A stretch of 64,000 nt of DNA from Brachycybe producta (GCA_036925085.1 JAUPFP010000027.1:496001-560000); one strand, 5' to 3'. Positions 46,098-61,000 are shown, counted from the stretch's first letter. Translations and numbers: made by a program. Notes: generated by a model from the letters alone, not told the origin.

Positions 46098-49000
46098 ATG
46101 GTCATCAGAGTTCTTTTAATAATTATTTTCGTTGTTTTTACTGCAAAAAGTATCAGTGGAGATGATGATGTTTATGCTGATCAGTAAGTTTTTAAATACT
46201 TTTAATAGATTTCTGGGATCTTTTAAAAGTTGTTTTTTTCTCTTCTTCTAATTTATAGACCAAAAATAATTACTCAAGATGGTCATTTAATTTTTATGAC
46301 TGCTGAAAATCACAATATTACTTTTAAATCGAATGGTAGAGGTAGCATTAGAATAAATGACGAGGATCTTGCCGCAGTTGTAACATCGGTAATTTATTCA
46401 TGTCTTTATAAAACTGTAAATTTTTAATGTATAAAATTAAAAAAAATATATATTTAGGCCAAACGGAGCATATCAGAAATGGATACGATTAAGAATGATG
46501 ATATTGTAAGTTTTGTCTCCCGTATTCTAGAAACGTTGCTTAAAGTAAAGTTAAGATTAAAACATAAAACAAGACAAAGCTCTATAAAGTGAATCTATTA
46601 AGTGTTTTTAAGTTGAGCTTTGTTTTTAATCTAATAATCTGTACTTTGCATTGAGAGCCTAGACATCCCAGAGTCGAAATATGTTACAACTTATGAGACA
46701 TAGGCGGCCCTAAGGGCGTTACAGTATTGCAACCGCAACACCTATTGTTCAGTTTGGAACAGGTATTGTGGCTTGATTTTTGCATTAGGCCTACCACCAT
46801 GACTGGGACTGCCCATGCTATGAGACGTGATTAATTTTGCAACCAAAAAGCAATTTAGAACGTTATGAAAAATGAAAATACCTCGTTACCTGAAGAACAT
46901 ATTAAAGATTGCATATAACATTTCTTAAAGGTAAATTATGTTCCTGAAGAATGAAAGGTAGTTAAGAAAAGGGACCTTTTTGAGGTCAATGACCTTTAAC
47001 ATTGGTCAAATAATTCCCATAATTCAAATAGTTACAAAATTTAAAAAAAACCATTTGAATATTGCAGCTAAAAGACCTTAAAATATGACCACAACATTCT
47101 AGAAGTGAATTGCAATTTAAATTATTGTTCAAAACGCAGATTGAAGAGAGTGATTTGTTGCTAGATAAGTGACCATGATTTTGTGCACATCCACTTTAAC
47201 TTAAGATTGCGTCTATGACGTCACGGTAGCACGTGCACGCTGGAGTGTCTAGGCTCTTTAGCAGTTTTAGAATACGGCCATACATCGATCGCATTATTGA
47301 ACCAAAAAAGGGTTTTAAATATAAAAATTGTTGAATTTTTCTAAAAGGCTTCTATGAGACAGTCAATTGAACAACTGCAAAACAGGTTAAATAATTTCCA
47401 TTTAATGGAAACTCGTGTAAATGACATGGAAGAAACAGTACGACAGATTCAAGCACAAGTATTTCATTGTTTTCTTTATTTTCTTTCATTAAAAATACAA
47501 CACAAAACAAAAAAATAATACAATACAATCAGTATGAATATATAATAGTCAATTTAAAAACTCCCGCCAAATGAAAACAAAATAAGTTGGACCGATTTGC
47601 ACAGCTTGCACAGAAAAACGTCCGCAATACGATTGAGTTCACGGACGTAAATTAACACGCGGAAGGAAACGTTCATCATTTCGACCGCATCACGCCTCGT
47701 TTTCGATCGTTTTTTCGTGTCCTGGTTTTTTTCTTCCTTTTTTTCTTCTTGTGTCACGATTCATTTTTAATACAGAAAAATAATAAATTTCAAAATAAAA
47801 ATGGCAACATTTTCGTCCAGAACTTATAATCAGTGTCAAATTTGTGATTTCGGTAGTTTTGATATTGAAGATCTACAAATTCATGTTAGAAATGAACACG
47901 AAACAGAAGACGCTTTGGAACCAGACAAAGGTGAGAAAAAGTTAGAAATAAAAAGTGAAAGACGGAAAACCACAAACGCGCCATTTTGTGTTGTGGTCGT
48001 TTTCTTAACGCGATCGTGATCGGTCATCATTCGCTTAGAAATTATTTTGTTACAAATTACGATTATGAAGGCATCAGCATATTGCGTACGTCAAAGGTTT
48101 GAAGCAAACCTAGTGGCGTTCGTGTCACAACGTTCATTATAAACAGGGAGGAAGCCCTCCTTGATTATATAGGGTAAACTAATATGGTTTCCTTACCACG
48201 TAATGAGTATGGTTTAACTGTGTGCCACCATATTAGTACACACCAATATTGTACTTCATAAATATGGCATCATTTCAAGCGTTGTGTTGTACGTATCGTA
48301 AATAACACAAAAATGGAAAAAAAAACTTTGTGAAATTGTGGATTATTTCGGTCTTAAACGCTTAAAAGAAGCAAACATACTCAATCTCTAAGTGAAATGA
48401 TTGAAATAATACGATAAATAAAAGAAAGTAGTTGACTAAATTGCGCGTTCATTGCATTTTCGTTAAGTATCGATATCGATATATTGGCGTACAAGGGTCA
48501 GCGATACGTTTTACAGATCGATTTAGCAAGGTTTTTTTAAAGGCGGGAAATTTAAACGAAATTTTATTATATTAAAATTAATATTAAACGGTTTTGCTTA
48601 AATATTTTGTTTATATTTTGCAAGATATTTCGAGCGTTTCTACGGCAGCAACGGTTAACAGTGTTCCTGATGTAGTTACCGAAGTAATGTGGCCCCATTC
48701 GGCCGTTAAATTGCTTCTTTCTCTCATTAAAGAAAACTACGCAAAGTTTGACACTTCACCGAAGAACTCTGTTTGGAAGAGGTTTGTTTATATAACCTCA
48801 TTTCTCAGGCGAACGATGATTATAAAATTTCACGTGGGGTTTTTGATATTTTAATTTTTCAGCTTATTATCGTTTTAAAGTGCAAAAACGCCTTTCAAAC
48901 TTTCATTATTCGTCTTTCCGAAGCAACATGAAGAGAAACTTGAAAGTGTTTTAGAAACTAAAAGTTCTTTTTTTTAATTTTTGGCTAGGAAAAATTTATT

Positions 49001-52000
49001 TTAACATGAAAATACCCTCAAGTGATTGAGCTACCCCTTCTAATTTCAAAAAACACATTCAAGTTTCTTTTTATTTTGTACCTGAAAGACAGAATAACCA
49101 GGGTTAATTGGAGAGAAGGTTACACTTTGAAACCACCTTAAAAAGGGAGAAATGTAAAGTTTTCAATTTTGGAAAGTCCTATATTTTCTATAATCTTATG
49201 AAGTAAAACAGTTGGGATAAAACGTCTCTAATTTGTTTTGTGTATTGTTGGCAGCATCGCTTATAAGATGACCGAAAGGGGACACAAATACACTTACGTC
49301 AACTGTGATAATAAATGGAGAAGTCTGAAGAGGACTTATAAGAACACGAAGGCCTATAACCTTAAAGCAGGATACCCTGTGTTAGAACAATCACAACAAA
49401 CATCGGATTGAAACAGTTACTGATATTGAATTGTATTTTTTTTTTGTTTACAGAAGGAAGTCTAAGTTTTACGATACAATGCAAGAGATTTTAGGTGAAG
49501 ATGTTGAAACGACGGAACGGCGGACCGTTGTTTCAACGTCTGACGATAATGTCAACGTCATCGGAAATGTTAGCGCCTCCAATTGCGAACAGAGTAATGG
49601 TAGTAATGCTGGTAACTGCAGTTGTTTTCTTGCGCATTTGGCTAAATCGATGCTAAGAGCCATCGAAACGTATCATTCTACTAACGGTTCCGATGGAGAC
49701 GATGTTTCGAATGTTCACACAATGTGCAAAAGGGCTGTCATGAACCAAGGGGGAAATAGTTTGAACTTTAGTTGTTCGTCTTCTCCGTTTTTGCAAAAAA
49801 CAAGTGTCGCGGCGACTGGTGCAAAAAGAAAGAGGGGCAACAATGCAAATGTGAACGATGATAGGGATGAAACGACGACCGTTACGACTCAGCAAACGTC
49901 TCGCGAAAGAAGGCACGCGGAGAAAATGGAGGCAATGAAAAAGTTTAACGATATGTTTGAACGTTTCGTTTCGGCAGACAAACAATCGATTTGAAACACA
50001 ACATGATAATTCTCTTATATATTATTATATAATTTAATAAAACGAAGTTCTCCATATATAAATTTGTGATTTTCGTTACGAGAGAATTGTTTGCTTTTCT
50101 AGTGCAAGACGTGCAAATTTCATCCATTTTATTTTAAATATTTTATTGACAATCAGAAAATAATTAGAACGAGGTTCATATCTGAAATACATATTTACAG
50201 TTAAGGTGGTTCCATAACACAGTTCTGGCAAGGATTTACACAATTTTAAATAATTTTTAGAAAAACAAGTTTTTTTTAGAAACTAGACTAGTTTTTCCAT
50301 TGTACTTTTATGAATTTTTTTTATTACTATATTGTTAAAAATGAACTTTTTCAGCAATTTAAACAAATTCTTGTTGTAAAAAATATGGCGTATATATATT
50401 GCCATAAAAATGTTTATTTTTAAAGATATAATTTGTGAAAAAAAAAAAAACTTTTAGTATAACCTTTCTGACTGTTCTAGTTTCTAAGAAACTTTGGCTT
50501 TTATTTTATGGTGGCCAATTTCAATAAGTTTCCGATAACACGATCAACATATCAGACATAATTAAATAATAATTTAGCTAATTTTTCAATGTCTCAATGT
50601 AATCATTTGTTTAAAATGTGTTTTAAGTTATCAGGTTCTGTTAATGGCACCCAATTGAGTAATGTTGCAAGATCTCAAACACAACTAACGAGACAAGTAA
50701 GATTTCCGCAAACTTTCAATTCTTTGTTGTTTTTTAATCACAAGATACGATCGAGTTTGAGAACTTTTTTCAAACGACTATTATTACTATTATTTTTGTA
50801 AACGCGACAATTATGTTTGAAATACAAAATTAATTATTTTCATTTTGTGTTTTTTTTTCTTCAGCTTACACAGTTAAGAAACAGATTCAATACAGTGAAA
50901 CAGGTTTATTTTATTTTATTTACATGAAATGTTTTTTGATCAAGAAAATGAACTGTTGCATTTTGCTTTTACTGTATAAATTCAGTTGCTTGAGAAAAAG
51001 GAATGCAACAGTAATCCATGCCTTAACGGTGGAACGTGCATGGATGGCTACAACAGTTACACTTGTAAATGTCCACCTAGTTTTGAGGTAATTTTAATAC
51101 GTAACAACATTTGTTGTCCATCTATAAGCGTTTGTGTATCTAATTTTAGGGACAAACTTGTGCGACCGACGTAAATGAATGCCAAGAGTTTGTTGGAACT
51201 GTCAATGGGTGTCAGAATGGTGCAACCTGTATGAATACTGTTGGAAGTTACAGGTAATTTTTCCTAAAAATTTGTTATGAAGAGATCAATTTTGGCTACT
51301 CTGATTATTCTGAAAGTGTGTTAGAAACTAGAACGGTTACTGAATCACTTAATAGCATTTTCATGTTGCTATCTTTCAAAATAAACTTTTTAGAGACAAA
51401 AGTCAGTCATTTACAAACTCGCATAAAAAACTTATTTTGAAAGATATATCCAAGTTAATGAAACACTTTCATTTTTGTGTTAATTTTGCTTATGAAAGAT
51501 AGAATAAATAATATTGCTATTATTAAAGCATCTCTTGTGTTTTTTTATCATGGAAGTTGTCAATGTCCACCTGACTGGTACGGAGTTCACTGTACGGAAC
51601 GTCACGATGATTGTGCGTCTGCTTCAACTCAAGCATTATGCAGCCACGGAACATGTGTGAAGCAAACACGAGTTTCACCTGGACAGGTGAAAGAGATAAA
51701 AAGACATGAAACAAATAACAATTGTATTTAATAATAATGGGTTTTAACTAAATGCAGCCCAGATTCACTTGCATTTGTGATCCAGGCTGGACAACTGACG
51801 GTCGTAATCCTGCATGTGACGTCGACATTGACGAATGTCAATCTGGTGCAGCATCTTGCTCTAGACATCCATTGGTACAGTGCATAAACATTCCTGGAAG
51901 TTTTATGTGTGGACCATGTCCAGCTGGTACAATAAACAAACTTCATCACCACTCTTAGAATGGCATCTCAGTTTAAGAATTTAATTATATTGAAGGTTAT

Positions 52001-55000
52001 ACTGGACACGGTTTTATTTGTACGGATATTGACGAATGTCTTGTTAACAATGGTGGATGTTCTTTGTCTCCAATGGTGCAGTGTGTTAACACTATTGGGT
52101 CTCGGGAATGTGGACCTTGTCCAGCCGGTAATGACTATATAAGGGCGTTCGTAAAATGCATAAAAATAGATCCAATTTTTTGATATGCAATAAATAATAA
52201 TTTGACTCAAAAATCAAAATGGCTCACGAAGGGCTTCTAAAAGGATTCGTTTTGATTGCATGTTTTCTGTTACTGCTTCTGACGATTGCGGCAATTAATT
52301 GCTTCAGACATTTAACAATAAGTTAACTGACTCTTCACTTATTTATTTCTTAGCTTATCAAGGCGACGGAATCCGATGTACGTTTATTGGTTTGTGTAGT
52401 AGGGACAATGGCGGATGCCATCCATTGGCTACTTGCATGGAAAACTCAGGTGTTTTTGTTTTACGAGCCGTTGAATTGCAATCATTTAGCTAATTTTGAT
52501 ATGCCTTATTTTAAAGTTATTTCGAGTACATATCGAGAGTGTCGTTGTCCTCCGGGATACATAGGATCTGGGTTTGGTATCAGTGGCTGTGTTCCTCAGT
52601 CTGGTGGTGGAACGGGTGGATCAACTGGTGTTGTTACTCAGACGCCGTTCAATCCATGTGTTATTAATCCTTGCATCAGAGGAACTTGTGTGGTTCGTTT
52701 GACTGTATCTAAAAACAGGGCGACCAATTTTAATATGATTAAGATATGAACAAATTTTTATATACTTCAGGCTACTGGTCCTTATTCTTTTCGTTGCAAC
52801 TGTCCTATTGGTTATGCGGGTAGCCATTGTGAATTGGATAGTAACGAATGCGATAGTTCTCCGTGTCGTAATGGAGGAAGGTGTGTTGACCAGCCGAATG
52901 GTTATGTTTGTCATTGTTCTCCGCACCATACAGGGACGAATTGTGAACAAGAAACGGATGGTAAGTTTAAAGTTGAACCAGGGTTGTAACAAGGCTATAC
53001 AGAGTTCCTAGTCCAAAATATTTTCCAGGGCCCCTTCAAAGGTTCTTTTTTTTTTACATTTTTTTTACATTTTTTCAGAACATTTCAATTGTTTGTGGTT
53101 GAAATTTGTAAGGTTTTAAAATACTGTGATACGAAAATGGTTTAGCAAAATAATTTTAAATATTGCAATGCATTTTATAAAATGTTTAAAGATTTTTATA
53201 AATGTTTGTAGTAAGTGTTTATGCATTAGTATTTAATTTTGTTATTTGGGCCACCTTTTAAGAAAGGACCTGTAAAACCCATTATAATTATGGTCCTGAT
53301 TCAAACGTACAGACTTGATCCGCAGTACTCACGAAACCTAATGTGTTTCTCTTACGTAGTTTGCGATGCTTATTTGTACGAACCAAACGGCACTGTTCAC
53401 TATCCTTCAAATCCGAGCCTTACGTATCAAAACGATAAAAGTTGCGCTTGGATTATAATCACGGAATTTGGAAAAGTATCGATCGTGATGTTTTTTTTTA
53501 TCAGTTTGCATCACTAATACTAAATTTTTAATTTGTACAAAGGTTGTAAATCTAACATTTACCGAATTTCATTTGGAAGGATCAGATAATTGCGAATTTG
53601 ATTTTTTACAAATTAACGATGGCAATTCGGCTGGTAGTCACATTATAGGTCGTTTTTGTGGAAGAAATCCTCCAAAAGGAGGAAATATAATATCTACCCA
53701 CAATGCTATTTACTTGTGGTTTCATTCTGATTCTTCCATTTCTGGCGATGGCTTTCAATTTCAATGGGAGACAATCGAACCTAGTAATAAATCCTAAATT
53801 GGTTTATCCGAATTTGAATATGAAATATACATATGTATATTTTATCTGTTTTATAGTATGCGGTGGTGATTTAGCAGAAGCAAATCATGGAATTGTCACA
53901 AGTCCAGGCTATCCTGGACAATATCCCATGAGTCGTGATTGTGTTTGGACAATCAGAGTTCCAGTCGGAAAACGAATTCAAATTTCTTTTGCAACGTTGC
54001 AGATGGAACATCACGATAGTTGTAACTTTGATTTCTTAGAGGTAATCGTGATCTCAATTGATCTTGAAGATTTTTTTGTAAATTTTTCATTTCTCAATTG
54101 CAGATTCGTGATGGTCTTCTCGAAAGTGATCCCATTCTTGGAAATTATTGCGGCACAGAAACGATTCCACCACGACCGATACAATCTTCTGGTTCTTTTG
54201 CTCGTATTTATTTTCATTCGGACGAATCGAGGACTGATATGGGTTTTCACATCACGTATTCAAGTGTTCCAAGTAACTAAAAATCTGTTAGCAACTTAAT
54301 TTAGTTTATTTTTATAAAAGAAAAATTAATTTTGCAGGTGTTCATGGCTGTGGCGGTCTTCTTACGACGGAAAGTGGAGCCTTTTCATCACCGGATCATC
54401 CGAATTCGTATACTCACAACTTAGAATGCGAATGGCAGATTAGAGTCGCTCCAAACGAAAGAATTCGTCTTTCGTTTATTTCATTTGATTTAGAAAGTCA
54501 CGATATGTGTCGTTTCGATTATGTCATCGTGAGTTATCTCGAAACATCTATTTAGATCTTGAAAAAAGTTTTCAATCTTCTGTAACACTTTTGTGTTAAT
54601 TTTAAAAGATTTACGACGGTTCCGATGAGATGGCTCCACAAATTGGTCGTCACTGCGGCAATGTCTTGCCTCCAGTTCATGTGTCAAGGAGCAATAATCT
54701 TTTTATTAAATTTCGTACCGACTATTCTGTTTCTCATAACGGTTTTCAGGCTCAATATACGGTTGGTACGTTTCAACCTGATTTGGTCACTTTTTTTTTA
54801 GTAATTTACAAAGCCACGTAGTTTCCACCAATCTGCAAAAAACCCTTTGATATTTCAGGTTGTTTGAAATTTGAATAGGAACTAGCAAAACATTATTTAA
54901 AAATCATCTTTCGTCAATCATTCAACCATCATCAATTTTTTGTCTTTATACAGTTTGTGGTGGATTATTTACCGAGCCACAAGGACTGATCCATTCTCCT

Positions 55001-58000
55001 TATTATCCAAATGCATATCCAGCTACACGAGAATGTATCTACATTATTCGTCAGGATCCCGGAAATGCAATTGAACTTCGTTTCAATGCTTTCGATATTG
55101 AAGGTTCTTCTAATTGTCGATTCGACTACCTTTTGGTAAATTTAGTTGTGATGGCGATGATGATCACAATGATCAATTTTTTTACTATGAAACTAATGTG
55201 TATTGCTATATATAGGTACGTGACGGTGACATAGAAACATCGCCAATAATAAACAAGTTTTGTGGCACCGTAATACCACCTCCGATAATTTCAACTTATA
55301 ATGCTCTTTGGTTGCAATTTAAAAGTGATGGCACGATACATAACTCTGGTTTTCTTGCAAACTATTCAACGATTGATATCGGCAAGAAAGAAAATCACAT
55401 TTCCAATTGCAATTGCCCATGTTTAATGTGATTTTTATTATTGATTTCAGCTTGTGGTGGTATTTTGACTGATATTTCTGGTGTTATAACCTCTCCAAAT
55501 CATCCCGACGAATATCTAACTAACGTTACATGCCGTTGGATCATCAAGCCACCGGATGGCTACGTTGTACGATTGACGTTTACTGCTTTTGCGTTGGAAA
55601 GTCATCCAAACTGTGCATTCGACTACGTGGCCGTGTACGATAATACGACGACGGAGAACGAAAGTAGACTCACTCGAAAGTGAGGCTAAAATGATTGAAA
55701 CTCCTCTACAAATTTAAAGCAAATTTTAATGATCATTGAATATTTTTTAGATATTGCGGCAATGATCTTCCTCCCGTTCTTACATCTTCTGAAAATCTGA
55801 TGTTGGTTGTATTTCATTCCGATGCGAGTGTTGCGAGAGATGGATTTACAATTCATTACGTTGCGTTTGATGCGAGCACATGTAACGAACTATATATGAT
55901 GTTTTTCTGTTTTCTCGCGTATCGAAACGTATAGGTAATAATTATCCTAATCTCGTAGTTTGTGGTGGCGAATACTTTTCTACCATCGGAGTCATTCGCT
56001 CTCCAAATTTTCCAAATGGTTATACTCATAGCAAACGTTGTACCTGGAAGATTGAAGTTCCTGTAGGACAACAAGTGTTGCTGAACATCACACGGTTTGA
56101 ACTGGAATCGCACAGAGATTGTGCTTATGATTACGTAGAGATTAGGTGAATGAATTATTTTTTCATTTAGGCTGCAGACAAACGATTGGAATGTTTTTTT
56201 TAAAAAAAAAAACAGGGGCTTAGCTGGGGACCCGCTGCCCCCGCGACTGGGGGGGGGGTGTAGGAGGTTTGGAGGGAGCATTTTGGGGGTTCAAAGGGGG
56301 CGCAAACCAAACCTAGCTACGCCACTGTTTTAAAGTAACTTTTAAGGTAATTTTAAAGTTTAATTGCGTCTTGAACGCTGGAAAGTATTTTTTAAAAAAC
56401 CTTAATGAACTTTTTTCATGTTGATTTCTTTTAAACCAAGCTGATTTAAGCTTAAAAAGTTTATTTTGAATGATATCAACATGAAAATATTATTAAATGA
56501 TTCAGTTACCATTAGAGTTTCTAAAACACTTACAATTTCTCCAAAGGGTTGCTAATGAAAAACATAATAATCAAAGTTAGGATATCAGCTGTTCATAAAT
56601 CATCTGAAAAGGTAGTTAAAATTAGATAAGTAGAAGATGCTGCATGGATTTGCAAGGCAGTTTTTTTAAAAATGATAGGATTTTATATTTTTGACAAATG
56701 ACCAAACTATCATAGAAAGTTTATTTTTAAAGATATTGTTATGGCCAAAAGTTTGCATATAATGCACAAATTGCATAATTTTTTTACGTTTGCATAAATT
56801 CGCATCATTTCACTTATTTTTTTTAAACTACTTTTTATGGTCGAAAGAAATTCTAAAACCAAATTATTTGGATTTTACATTTTCTGTACTTGAGATGGGC
56901 TGCTGAGACAGGCAATGAACTTAGACCTGGGAATAAAACGGGGTAGAGGAAGACCCAAGCAAACCTGGGATGTGGTAGTAAAACGGGATATGGTGGCATG
57001 TGGGGTCACTGGGGGCTTGGTGCAAAATCGGAACGAGTGGAGAGTTAGAACCAGCAAGGCCGACCCTGCTGCTTGCGGGATAAGGTACAGGAAATGATGA
57101 TGATGATGACATTTTCTGTACTTGCTTCCGATGATTATAGCTATGTTGTATTTTTTCTATATAACATATTTTTTATTTGTAGAAAATGAACAATTTTCTT
57201 GCATATTTTTAATTTTCATTTTCTCATTGTTTTTCAGTACCGTGTTTAAAATAGAAAAAAAATAGAACAATTTTCGTTTTACAATAACGTGTGTTGTATA
57301 TTTTTTAAATACAAGAAACGGTGGCTATGTAACATCTCCACTGATAGGACGATACTGTGGGACGATGGTTCCTCACATTATTCCGTCGCACGGAAACCAA
57401 ATTTGGATTCAGTTTGTATCAGATCGATCGACATCAGCTCCTGGATTCGAAATTGTTTGGGACGGTTCAACAACGGGTATAACGACAGAACCTTATTTTT
57501 TTTATTGTTGTTTGGTTTGAAAAATAGCCAGAAATTGAAATTTTAACGAAATTTAAGGTTGTGGTGGAGAATTGACTGCGAGCCAAGGTTCGATTATTTC
57601 TCCTAATTATCCTGAAACGTGTACCACCAGTCTCGATTGCACTTGGCGTATCGTTGTTAGCCGTGGAAACAAAATCAGAATAATGTTCACAGACCTCGAT
57701 TTGCCGACATCCGAAAACTGTGCCTACGGAGGATTAGAGGTTTAAAACATAATTTCTGATGTGAACGCCATCAAGTTTCAAGAGTTGTTTGACAGTTTTA
57801 TTATCATGATTTCTATTTTATCATTTTAAGATTTATAACGGAAAAAGTTCATTTAGTCCGTTATTGAAACGTGTCTGTGGTAACTCTGCTCCTGGTGTTT
57901 TGACTTCAGAGACGAACGAAGTTTTTATTCGCCATCGATGTTTTTCTAGTTGGCGTTCGACTAAACGAGGATTCCATTTAACTTACGACACATGTATGTT

Positions 58001-61000
58001 ATTAATTTTGTGATTTTACTGTTGAATGTGTAGCTCAATGGGCTTTTTTTTTAAATGTTTTTGTTTTTATTATTAAATAGTGTGTCGTGTTGTGCTTTCG
58101 GGTAGAAGAGGAATTATAGAAACACCTAATTTTCCTAATTTTTATCCTCACGAACGAAACTGTTCATGGCGAATTCAAGGTCCAAGTGGCAACAGCATAA
58201 ATATGTCCTTCTCCATGTTGCAATTGGAAGAAACTGCAGATTGTCGTTACGATTTTATTGAAGTAATTGATGTTTTTTTTTTTACAATCGTATTTTAATT
58301 TTTTAACTAATGTGTAATTTTCATCAGGTGTTCACTTTTCAAAATAGAACTTCTTTGGGTAGATATTGTTCAGCACGTCAAGTTCCAAAGAGGTTGTCGT
58401 CGCAAACAAATATTGCAACGATTACGTTTGTTTCTGATGCCACTTTTGCTAACAATGGATTTTCGATGGAATGGGTTGCTTCCGGTAGAAATATTGTCAT
58501 AACTGCAAAAACTTAGACTATTGAGACAACACTTAAGATGTTTCACGAACAACTGATTTTCGAACACTGGTTATTCTGCTTTTCAGAAGAGCAACACTAA
58601 TAAGAAATCGAAAGTGTGTTAGAAACTAGAATGGGTAGCTGAATCACTTTACCGTATTTTCAAGTTGATATATTTCAAAATAAACCTTTTATAACTGACA
58701 TAAAAAAGCTTACTTTAAAAGATATCAACATGAAAATACCCTAAGTGATTAAGCTACTCTTCTAGCTTGTAAAACACTTTTAATTTTACTCCTGAAAGAC
58801 AGAATAATTGGAGTTCGAGGGACGTTTAAACTGTAAAACCATCTTAATATATGTCACTTGTTTATTTAAAAAGGATGCGGAGGTGAATTTCGCAAACCTT
58901 CGGGAACGTTTTCGTCTCCTAATTATCCTGAGCCTTATTCACGGCTTACGACTTGCGACTGGGAAATCACGGCTGAACCGGGACAGAATATTGAACTGAC
59001 AGTTCAACAATATGATATGGAAGGCAGTTTTAATTGCATTTACGATTCATTGAAGGTCGTTTTCTCTTTGAGACACTTTTTTACGTCGCTAATGGTATAT
59101 TTAATTTTGGTTTTTTTCATGTTTTTAAGGTTTACGGTGGACCAAATACGAGAGCTCCTTTGTTGACATCTTTGTGTCATCGTCAGAATTCACCAGTTAT
59201 TATTAGTTCGTCGGGGAATCATTTGTATGTTAGATTTAAAAGTGATAACAGTCGATCTGGACGTGGTTTCAATGCATCCTATATCATAAAGTCTGATGGT
59301 TTGTTTTAAGTAGTTGAAATTAAAAACATATCCTGACGGTGGCTCATAAGTTCGGATAAAAAATTCTATAAACTTGAACGTTAACTTCTTTAGAATGAAC
59401 TTATAAAAAATCAAATTTATTTGAAAGTGGAACTGTAAATTAAAATCCATAAGACGTGTTAGCAACAGCTGCTTTTCGAACTCTTGATTATTCTGTGTTT
59501 CGATAGCAACACAAAAGAAAAATTGAAAGTGTATTAGAAACTGGAATGGTTAGCCGAATCACATCATAATAGTATTTTCATTTAATTTCATTTAATTTTC
59601 ATTTATCACATTTAAAAACAAACTTTCTATCGACAAAAATGAAATAAGAATTATTGTCCACTTAAACTTTTGTCACTTTCAAACTGTCATAAAAAGGTTA
59701 TTTTGAAAGATATCATGATGAAAACGCCCTTACGTGATTGAGCTACTCTTATAGTTTCTAAAGCACTTTCAAGTTCCTCTTAATGTTACTCCTGAAAGAT
59801 ACAATAATCAAAGTTTGAGAGGCGTTTAAACCTTGAACCACCTAATTGTATTTTTGACAATATCTTTAAAAAGCAAACCACAAGAACAAGTTAAAAGCTT
59901 ATTTTTGGAAAATATTTTTTTTAGCATTTTCACATACTATTCTAGTTTTTAACAAAATTTTAATTTGTAATTTTGATTTTTTCTATTAATTACTTTTGAG
60001 CCACTTTAATGTTATAAACGCGATATTCAAGTATCGTTCTTTATATATTTATACTAAAAGGATGCGGAGGACTCTTCACCGTTAACAAAGGAACGATACA
60101 TTCTCGTAACTTTCCCGATCAGTATTCAGTAAGGGATGATTGTTCTTGGCGTGTGACCGTCACTAAAGGACACGCGATACATTTGTTATTCAAGAACTTT
60201 GACGTTCAACCAGATACTAATTGTTCTGCCGTCTATGTGGCTGTTAGTTTGGTTTCTCGTACTATTTATATCTTTAAGCGGAGTTCTACTTAAGCACAAT
60301 TTTATTTAGGTTTACGATGGTCCAGACGAACTTAGTCCTTTGCTCATGCAGCATTGTGGCTCTCATTTGCCTCCCAATAATCCGTTTATATCTTCTGACA
60401 ACCAACTTTTCATTCAAATGAAAGCTCACGAATCTATTACTTCAACCGGCTTTCAAGCAGAATACAAAATGAGTAATGTGATTTTAATCAAATAACATTT
60501 GATAACAGAAGAAATGACAATTTGTTTTTATTTTAGCGTGCGGTGCCGTTCTCTATGCTGACGAACCGGGCGACATTGCCATTATGAGTCAATCTTTTGC
60601 TTCCGTCCTGCCTTCGAATTGTTCATGGATCATCCGTGCTCGTACTTTGGGCACGACGTCTTTCGTTTAACATGTTCAGTTATAACGCTGCACACAAACT
60701 AATTAAGTTTATTATCTATTTCAGCTGATCGAGTGACACTGATGTTCACGTTTCTCGAAATACTACGATCTCCTCTGAATTGCACACACCATCTGATCGA
60801 AATTTACGATGGTGAACAGAGTGATAGTCCATTACTGATGGGAATCTGTTCTCCTGACATTCCAGCAGCAATTACATCTCGTGGATCGTCTCTTCGAGTG
60901 GTGTCTCAAAATAGGTTTAACAACCTCAGGTTTAGAGCTGTTTATTCTGAAGCTTCAGCAGGTTAATCTCTTTACAAAGTATGTCTTATGTGATCACTTT

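Larger units (their letters stand above)
50986..52960 (+). other. Cubilin EGF-like cluster
   Basis: Exons 50986-51087, 51150-51253, 51557-51686, 51758-51926, 51996-52127, 52354-52449, 52517-52692, 52771-52960. They encode about eight EGF-like modules (residues about 162-527), starting [15 protein letters not shown]. Several have the calcium-binding opening D-V/I-N/D-E-C ([24 protein letters not shown]). The order and the CGPCPA-type endings match known cubilins. Acceptor 52517 was chosen over nearby AGs because it keeps phase 1 from the previous donor. Confidence 0.9.
53360..58484 (+). other. Cubilin CUB domains 1 to 8
   Basis: Exon pairs: CUB1 53360-53475, 53543-53783; CUB2 53857-54041, 54104-54272; CUB3 54338-54528, 54609-54765; CUB4 54954-55135, 55216-55381; CUB5 55451-55679, 55751-55881; CUB6 55959-56145, 57316-57476; CUB7 57558-57739, 57831-57993; CUB8 58081-58262, 58328-58484. 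Each domain shows the CGG-type start, a C-x-W at strand 4, and a C-x-x-D-Y/F core followed by the YCG and F-x-S-D segments typical of calcium-binding CUBs (for example [26 protein letters not shown]). Domain borders all fall at phase 1. The CUB4 exon at 55381 seems to end at a GC donor (GCAAGA). Confidence 0.92.

Noticed and set aside
49381-49412. TGA end directly after exon 3 of the Myb/SANT gene as the true stop
   Set aside because: Splicing at 49381 to 49454 restores the [11 protein letters not shown] part of the domain, so the read-through stop is taken as intronic, though a short isoform is possible.
49469-49985. Minus-strand open frames opposite the Myb/SANT last exon
   Set aside because: Shadows of the plus-strand coding exon.
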